NCBI GenBank assembly: GCA_001599815.1
Contig: BCIA01000001.1
Coordinates: forward strand, 4,158,934 to 4,222,933
Length of the DNA stretch: 64,000 nt
Direction of reading: 5' to 3'
DNA from: Furcasterigmium furcatum
Lineage: Eukaryota > Ascomycota > Sordariomycetes > Glomerellales > Plectosphaerellaceae
This document shows, one piece after another, positions 58,354-64,000 of this stretch. The position numbers were made by a program, and so were the translations under genes. The notes beneath the pieces are model-generated. The model was not told where the DNA came from. It searched no databases and saw only the letters and a program-made list of their open reading frames with translations. Each line of letters opens with the position of its first letter. The stretch's first letter is position 1.

Positions 58354-61300
58354 TCACCTCTCCATGCTCTCGCTGACGCCGTCATCCTTGTCGGTGGCCT
58401 GACTGGCGTTGCCCTGGCTCTGCATACTGTCGACCCGTTCCATGCTGGGCGCCAAAATCAGCGCGGCAGGGTTGGGTCCAGCCCCGTTGGTGGTAACAGG
58501 GGCCTTGGCCTTTTTGGCCGGCGTTGTGCTGCCTCCCTTCTCGGGAGACGCATTGACGCCCTTGCCGTCCGTAATCTGTGACTGACCTGCCTCCAGCTTT
58601 TTCTTCTTCTTCGCCAAGGCAATCTGCTCCTTGGGCGGCCGCTTCTGTGGGGAGACGATCTTGCCGGTTGCTCCAAGGCGTGGTCTCGGCCTCCTCTGTT
58701 TGACAGGCAGGTCTTCGTCTTCGATGAGCGGCGTATCGCCATTAGCGTGCAGCTTGGCCAAGAAGAAGTTCTTGATGAGACCAATCTGTCCCGGGATGTT
58801 CTCCTTCGTGACAGCTTCGACGGCGGGGAGCGGGTCAAACAGATCCGTAGTGACCACGCCAGATGTCTGGGTCTGCATCTGGTACTGGTTGCGGACGCGC
58901 GTCTGGAGCAGGTGAAGAGGCACAGAAAGCATGCCTCCCAGCTCTCCGTCCAGACCGAGAGACTTGAATCCGAAGTAATCCTCCCCGAGCTCGTCGGCGA
59001 AGTCGCCGCTGACGAATTGCTCGCTGCCGTCGTTGAACGCCCCGACACCGTCCTGGCCGGCCTCCTGAGCGAGAGCGGGCCGCAGCAGCTCGGCCAAGTG
59101 GAACTTCATACGCTCGTGGATGCCGGTCAGCTTGGTGGTCAATCGATCCATGTCCTCCTTGACATAGGCCTCCAGTGCCGTGATCTCGCATCCGTTTTCG
59201 TCAAGGGTATGCAGGATGATCTCTTCAGGGGTGAAGCGTGGCTGGAAGCGAGTGCCGTTGGCTTTGAGTTGAGCGCTGGCCTCCTTCTTTTCGGCCTCCT
59301 GGTACACGTTGAAGGTGCGGATGAGCTTTTGGAAGTAGTCGGAAGCTACGCTGGTGAGGACATCGATGGCCGAAGGCTGCAGCTCTTCGAAGCCGCTGGT
59401 GTAGAGAATCTTCGCGACAGAACGTTGAAGAGCACTGTAGCACGTGTCTGGTGCAATGACTGGCCCCTGGTCTGCGATAAAAGACGGCTCGATGTCTTGC
59501 TCGACGAAAGACTCGAAAGTGGACTTTGGGAACTGGTTGGCGTAGACCTGGATTCATGTCAGTGATGATGTCTTGATATGGTCCCACTCGCCTGTACTCA
59601 CCTGGGTCTGGATCTGCATCTGCCGAATCACGCCGATCTTGCTGTCCAGCTTTCGGGTTTCCTGAATCTGCCTGATGTTGGCGTCGATCTTCGACGACAA
59701 CTTGCTTTTCGGCGCTGTGAAGTGGCCAGAGGGAATCAGGCGGAGGAACTCCTCGTGCTGGTTGATGACCTGTCCCTCTCCATCCTCGAGCCACTGGAGC
59801 TTTGGGTTGACGTCGGGAATGACCGTCAGGGGCTCGTAGTAGTCCGGAACAACGCGCTCCTCTTCGCCTTCCATGCCTTCTGCGAGAGTCTCGGCGGGAT
59901 TGGTGGTTTCCTTGGCGGCATTGGCCGAGAAATCTGCCTGAGAGTGGCTGATGACGCCGTGGGCCTCGGCTTCCTTCTGCCGCCGCAGGAACCTCCGGAG
60001 ACCCGCCTTGGTTCGCAGAAGAGCCGGCGCTTCGAGGTTGAGCTTGTTATCGCTGAAAAGCGCATGTCGCTCCTTGGCGATGAGCGCTCGATCCTTCTTC
60101 GTGACTTGCTTCCAGATCTTGTACTCGTCGTCCTCGTAGATCTGTTCGGCAGCCTCATTGAGTGCCTGGCCCAGTGCCATTCCGTTCAGAGACGGCCCAT
60201 CAATGTCCATGGCGTCTGCGTTGCTCGCAACACCTGAGGGTATATTGGCCCCGCCTGGCGTGAACGACCCAGGCACGGGAGTTGAGAATCCGTTGCTGCC
60301 ATCGATGGCCTCGGAGTCCTCGCGAGTCTTTGCAAGAATGCCATTGAGCTGGATAGCCGGCTTCTGATCCGGATTCGGGGTGCCTTCTTTGTGGTCGGGG
60401 GGATGCTTTCGAGATTTGGTGGCCCCCTTGGTTCCGGCTGTCCTACCACGAGACGACATGATAGGTTCGTCATCCGAGTCGTCACCGCCATCCTCGTCGC
60501 CATTCTGCTTTCGACGTTCCTCTGCTTCGACTTCGGCGCGGGGACGAACGACAAGGTCAGGGATCAGGGGAATAAGCTTCTCCGCCTCCCTCCTCATCCC
60601 ATTGGCCATGCGGCGCAGAGGGTGGTTCATGTCTTGGTTGTACTTGAGGCAATTGTCCCAGATGAGGTTCAGGTCGAGGACGAACTCGGTCTTCGACTTG
60701 TAGGTGACGCCCTTGATCTTCTTGGTCATCGTGCCGAGGTCCATTGGCTGCTTGATATCTGTGAAGCATTACGTTAGTTCGTGCGGGTGACCGCGCAAGG
60801 AAGAAGGGTGCCACATACAGTTGTAGTAGTCCGGTACATCCCTCTTGTTCACCCTCGACAGGAAAGGAGTGGAGTACTCGGTGTGCGCCTTGAGTTCTGT
60901 GAGGACCTTGTCCAAGGCCTCGTAGAGCTCTTCCTGGTTCACGTTCTCCTCGCTGGCCCATTTGCTCCGATTCTTCCGCACCTCATTCATCAAGGTGCGC
61001 AGCTCGGCGTCTGAGGCCTGCACTTGGTTGCGCTTCATGTCTATCCTTGCGATGAGGTGTTTCAGGGTCAGACTGGACGCGCCAAGATTCGCACTGCTCA
61101 AGGAGCCGTGGTTCTCGACATTGCCGCCGGCAGCGCTGTTCGAACTGGGGTTGTGGTCCATCTCGGCCTGAAGTTGCTTCTCGGACTCTTCCAGCTGCTG
61201 CTGCTCGAGCATGGCCGTCCGGTCGTTTTCCAGTGTGTAGAATATTGTGTGGAAGCTGCGGCGAGCCGCCTCTTCGGTCGCGTAGCGCGCCTCTTCCAGT

Positions 61301-61899
61301 TGCTTGCGCGCATCTTCGCTCGTCTTGGCTTGGTCTTGCGACACGTTCGGAAGTTTGGACTTGTCGATGAGTTTCCCGGGTGAGCTCACGGAGCGAACGG
61401 GAGAACTGCCGGACTTGGAGGGGCTCGGCAGCATGCCGGTCGCGGCGGCGTTTTTGGACCTGGACGCGTCGCCATCTTGCTCATCTTCGTCCTCGTCTTC
61501 ATCGTCGTCGTCGCCGTAGTCGTCTTCGTCGATGACTCGCTTCGCCTTTTTTGTGGGGGGCTCCTCTATCGGCGCGTGATCGGTAGTGGGAGGGAGAGTA
61601 CCCGCGGAGGGCGTCAGGGCGGCTCGTCGGAGGGTATCAATAGCTCGGCGATTTAGGGAGCCGTCATCGGAGAAGAGGACGGAGATTCTGGACTCGCTGT
61701 CGCGAAACAAGTCCCTGAACTGTGAGCGGCGACGCTCTTCCTCGACATCGTGTTGTGCCTCAGGCATCGAGGTCAGGGAGGTATCAAGAGGCGTGCCGTT
61801 TCGGGGCGGACCATCATCAAGTGAATGCAGGGTCCGGTTGCTGTGCTGATGATGCAGTACGGGCGATTGCCAGGCGTGCTGGCCATTCGGGAGGGACAT
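58354..61899 (-). CDS. SPT7: SAGA complex subunit Spt7 (bromodomain, histone fold)
   Basis: Exons 60819-61899, 59602-60758 and 58354-59547 encode 1143 aa; introns are 60 and 54 bp. An acidic N-terminal region and a Glu/Gln-rich helix precede the bromodomain, residues about 325-445 (DVPDYYNYIKQPMDLGTMTK, LDLNLIWDNCLKYNQDMNHP). The first intron cuts exactly at this domain's YYN-Y-IKQPMDL. The middle includes EERVVPDYYEPLTVIPDVNP. Exon 3 opens with the histone-fold domain, residues about 775-840 (CYSALQRSVAKILYTSGFEE, IDVLTSVASDYFQKLIRTFN), which pairs with TAF10 in SAGA. The C-terminal part ends in a Lys/Ala-rich tail. Spt7 scaffolds SAGA and binds acetyl-lysine. The reading frame continues 48 codons after TGA with basic sequence, so the C-terminus could differ. 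Confidence 0.94.
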
Positions 61900-63392
61900 G
61901 ATGCGACCCGGTTGATGGCGATGACCAGCCGGCGCCGGTCGCCAGGCGCCAGAAAGAGCGCACGATTCTGGCCGGGCAGAGGTGGGGAAGGGGTGCTACA
62001 AGCGCATCGATGGGAAGCGCAACATCTAAGTAGATGGTAGCCCGGGTTGGGAGGGGATGTCGATTGATGTGGAGGGTTGGCGATGGATTGAATTAGGGGG
62101 GATTCGCGTGTGTTCGAGAGGTGAGGTTGAGGATTTGGGTCATGTCGGCTCCCAAGTGGGCAACTGGCACGGGTGGATTTTCCTGCTGAACACGGACGCT
62201 CCTCGGGGGGTACATCGGGGGGCAAAGTCCGGGCACGGTCACATCAGCTGTGTTCGTCGCATAGACATGGAAAGAACGCGGGGGTATCAAATATTCTTAT
62301 TCTACTATCGAATCAATTTTTGAGAAACTCTCATTTGTGCTGGCGGGTAAAGCTCCAGGGGCAACTGTTCATGCCAAGTATCTCCGAATCGCGATCGCTG
62401 GCTGCACCACATCGGGCTCCCCCACTGCCGCGGATTGGGGTTAGTCATCTGGGGATATGGTGGCGCTCAACTCAAGAGGGCCACAAAATGAGGCATCGAT
62501 TAGACTTCAATCAATCTTCGGAGAATGAGATGCCTTCTCTCATTATTTAAGGAAACTGAGAGTTAAACTGGGTGCAATTCCAGGACCCGTCAAAGACTGC
62601 TGGCTGTTTGAAGGAGCGCCGAACTGGACACTGCCTCTTCGTCTCTGGTCAACCGTGAGGCAGAGTGCGCCGGTAATTCAGTCAGATTTCGGCTTGCGAT
62701 CCCGTTAATGATATCAATCCTTCCTTATGTTCATCACAATTGGTTCTTGACACAAAGGTATTGTTGTTGGCTGACTGCATGCATTTGACATCTCAAGTCA
62801 CGTGATATAGGCCAGTGGGAGAAGTTGCATCATCAGCGCAAACTCCCTGATCCGTCTATCGGTGCGACATCAGTGCCTCTCAACACCATATTCCGGACAA
62901 ACACTCCTAGATGCTTCGAGCCACCATTCGCAACCACGACTTGACTTTTGAAACTTCTCCCAACTTCGTCGCCTCTCATTGCCTCACGACCAGGCCGACC
63001 GACCCGACATATCAAGTTCCACAAAATCGCCAGACGAGTCCCCGCAGCCAATCCCAAGCGCCATCCTCAGCACCCCCTGTCCCTGAACCTCAACTGGGCC
63101 AGGCCCGCACCAGCTCCTCCGAAAAGGGTCGACGTTCTGCGACGACGCAAAAAGACTGAGGTGCCTCGCCTGCAGCTACGAGGAGCTCCGGCCAGCTTTC
63201 CGCAGCTGACGTCGTGTCTTCTCCGCCACACCACCGGCACCCCGAACATTACGACGCCCGAAATCCGACATCTGGCAACCTACTCCCCCGCCTCTTCCTC
63301 TCGACAGCCGAAGGGACCGACGGCCACTTTCGAATTATCCTCGAACTCGCTCCCACCCACACATCCGCCTCCAAAAGGCCTCAGCTGCGACA
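61900..63392. other. Divergent region, SPT7 / VanZ-like genes
   Basis: A 1.5-kb region with no gene supported. It includes AT-rich stretches near 62280-62340 and 62520-62570 and C-rich DNA before 63393. Short frames on both strands carry no motifs. Confidence 0.5.
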
Positions 63393-64000
63393 ATGAGGAT
63401 ACGACTCCCCTTCGCGGGTAAGCCAGCAACGCCTCAGCCCACCCCCAAGACCAAACGCTAACTGCTCCCCTCCAGGGACCTTCTTCGTCCTGCTCCTCCT
63501 CGCCGCCTACGCCGGCCTCACACCCCTCCAGCTCGGCGAATATGTCAACGACAAAGTCCTCCACTGCGTCACCTTCTTCCTCCTGACGGTCGTTTTCTAC
63601 TGGATCCTCGACACCACCCGCCGCCGCACCCTCAACCTGACGCTCATGGTCTGCACCGCCGGCCTGGGCGTCGGTTCCGAGGTCCTGCAGTCCCTCCTGC
63701 CGAACGGCCGCGACTTCGACATCTTCGACATCGTCGCCAACATCGTCGGCAGCCTCGCCGCCGTCGGGCTCTGCTCGTGGTACCATAAGCGGATGATCGA
63801 CCGGAGACGGGCGCAGAAGGGCTACGGCGCCGTGCCCGGCGAGGAGGACGGCGAGGACGTCGAGCTCGGCGAGAGCAGCGGCGGCCAGGAGGAGGGCGTT
63901 GTCGATGCCGGCGCCAGCCGGGAGACCGCACGCACCCTCGAAGAGGAGGTCGACAACTGGGACGAAAACGCGGTTGACGACTGGGATGAGGACGACGATG
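63393..64000 (+). CDS. VanZ-like membrane protein (5' part, runs off the window)
   Basis: Exon 63393-63417, a 58-bp intron (GTAAGC, GCTAAC branch, CAG) and exon from 63476 past the window end. The protein starts MRIRLPFAGTFFVLLLLAAY (helix 1), then LGEYVNDKVLHCVTFFLLTV (helix 2 with the conserved D-K-x-x-H of the VanZ fold), LNLTLMVCTAGLGVGSEVLQ (helix 3 and the E-x-x-Q motif), and DIFDIVANIVGSLAAVGLCS (D-x-x-N-x-x-G motif and helix 4). These are the VanZ/phosphotransbutyrylase-like signature in order. The tail seen so far is Glu/Asp/Gly-rich and basic-acidic, probably cytosolic. Function in fungi is unknown. The 3' end is not in the window. Confidence 0.88.

Overview
The window is nuclear DNA from a filamentous ascomycete (Pezizomycotina), most likely a Sordariomycete. 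Genes are separated by 0.1-3.5 kb and transcribed individually. Introns are short (about 48-111 bp) with GTRNGY-like donors and CTAAC/CTGAC-type branch points. Coding DNA is GC-rich, and the gene set includes a DIM-2-type DNA methyltransferase, Sld2, DASH/Spc34 and SAGA/TFIID subunits. No ribosomal RNA, tRNA, CRISPR array, transposon or plasmid feature could be supported.

Layout. 0-15 kb is mostly nuclear housekeeping: TAF12 (TFIID/SAGA), an acidic conserved protein, DASH subunit Spc34, a DsbA/FrnE-like thioredoxin-fold protein, a RING E3 ligase divergent from replication factor Sld2, and an unrecognised 287-aa protein. 15-21 kb holds a divergent pair: a flavin-containing monooxygenase and a Dal5-type MFS permease. 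21-24 kb has two divergent BTB/POZ genes. 24-31 kb has a secreted alkaline phosphatase, a gene-poor gap and a secreted Ser/Thr-rich protein with a CBM19-like cysteine module. 31-35.3 kb is a dim-2-like cytosine-5 methyltransferase gene. Two further BTB genes, a mitochondrial RMND1/Mrx10-like gene and a divergent gene for a large probable mitochondrial protein occupy 36-44 kb. 44-52 kb has a NADAR-domain protein, a coiled-coil protein, cytosolic serine hydroxymethyltransferase and vacuolar proteinase A. 53-64 kb has a long Gln/Pro-rich protein whose frame continues through two TAG codons, SAGA subunit Spt7 (bromodomain plus histone fold), and the 5' part of a VanZ-like membrane protein that runs off the window.

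How the genes relate. TAF12 and Spt7 are both SAGA subunits. Sld2 and Spc34 act in the cell cycle. The Mrx10-like and 1004-aa genes share a 292-bp divergent promoter and both encode apparent mitochondrial presequences. Four BTB/POZ genes lie within 23 kb, and three carry an intron at the same place in the BTB fold.

The most interesting signal is at 53.0-56.6 kb. A Gln/Pro-rich reading frame continues with the same composition past a TAG (55987-55989) and, after a second TAG (56170-56172), into an acidic C-terminal segment. Stop-codon A-to-I mRNA editing, known from Sordariomycetes, readthrough, or C-to-T nonsense change are the competing explanations. Weaker in-frame continuations follow the stops of TAF12 and Spt7.

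Gene models were spliced by eye; exon borders are predictions.
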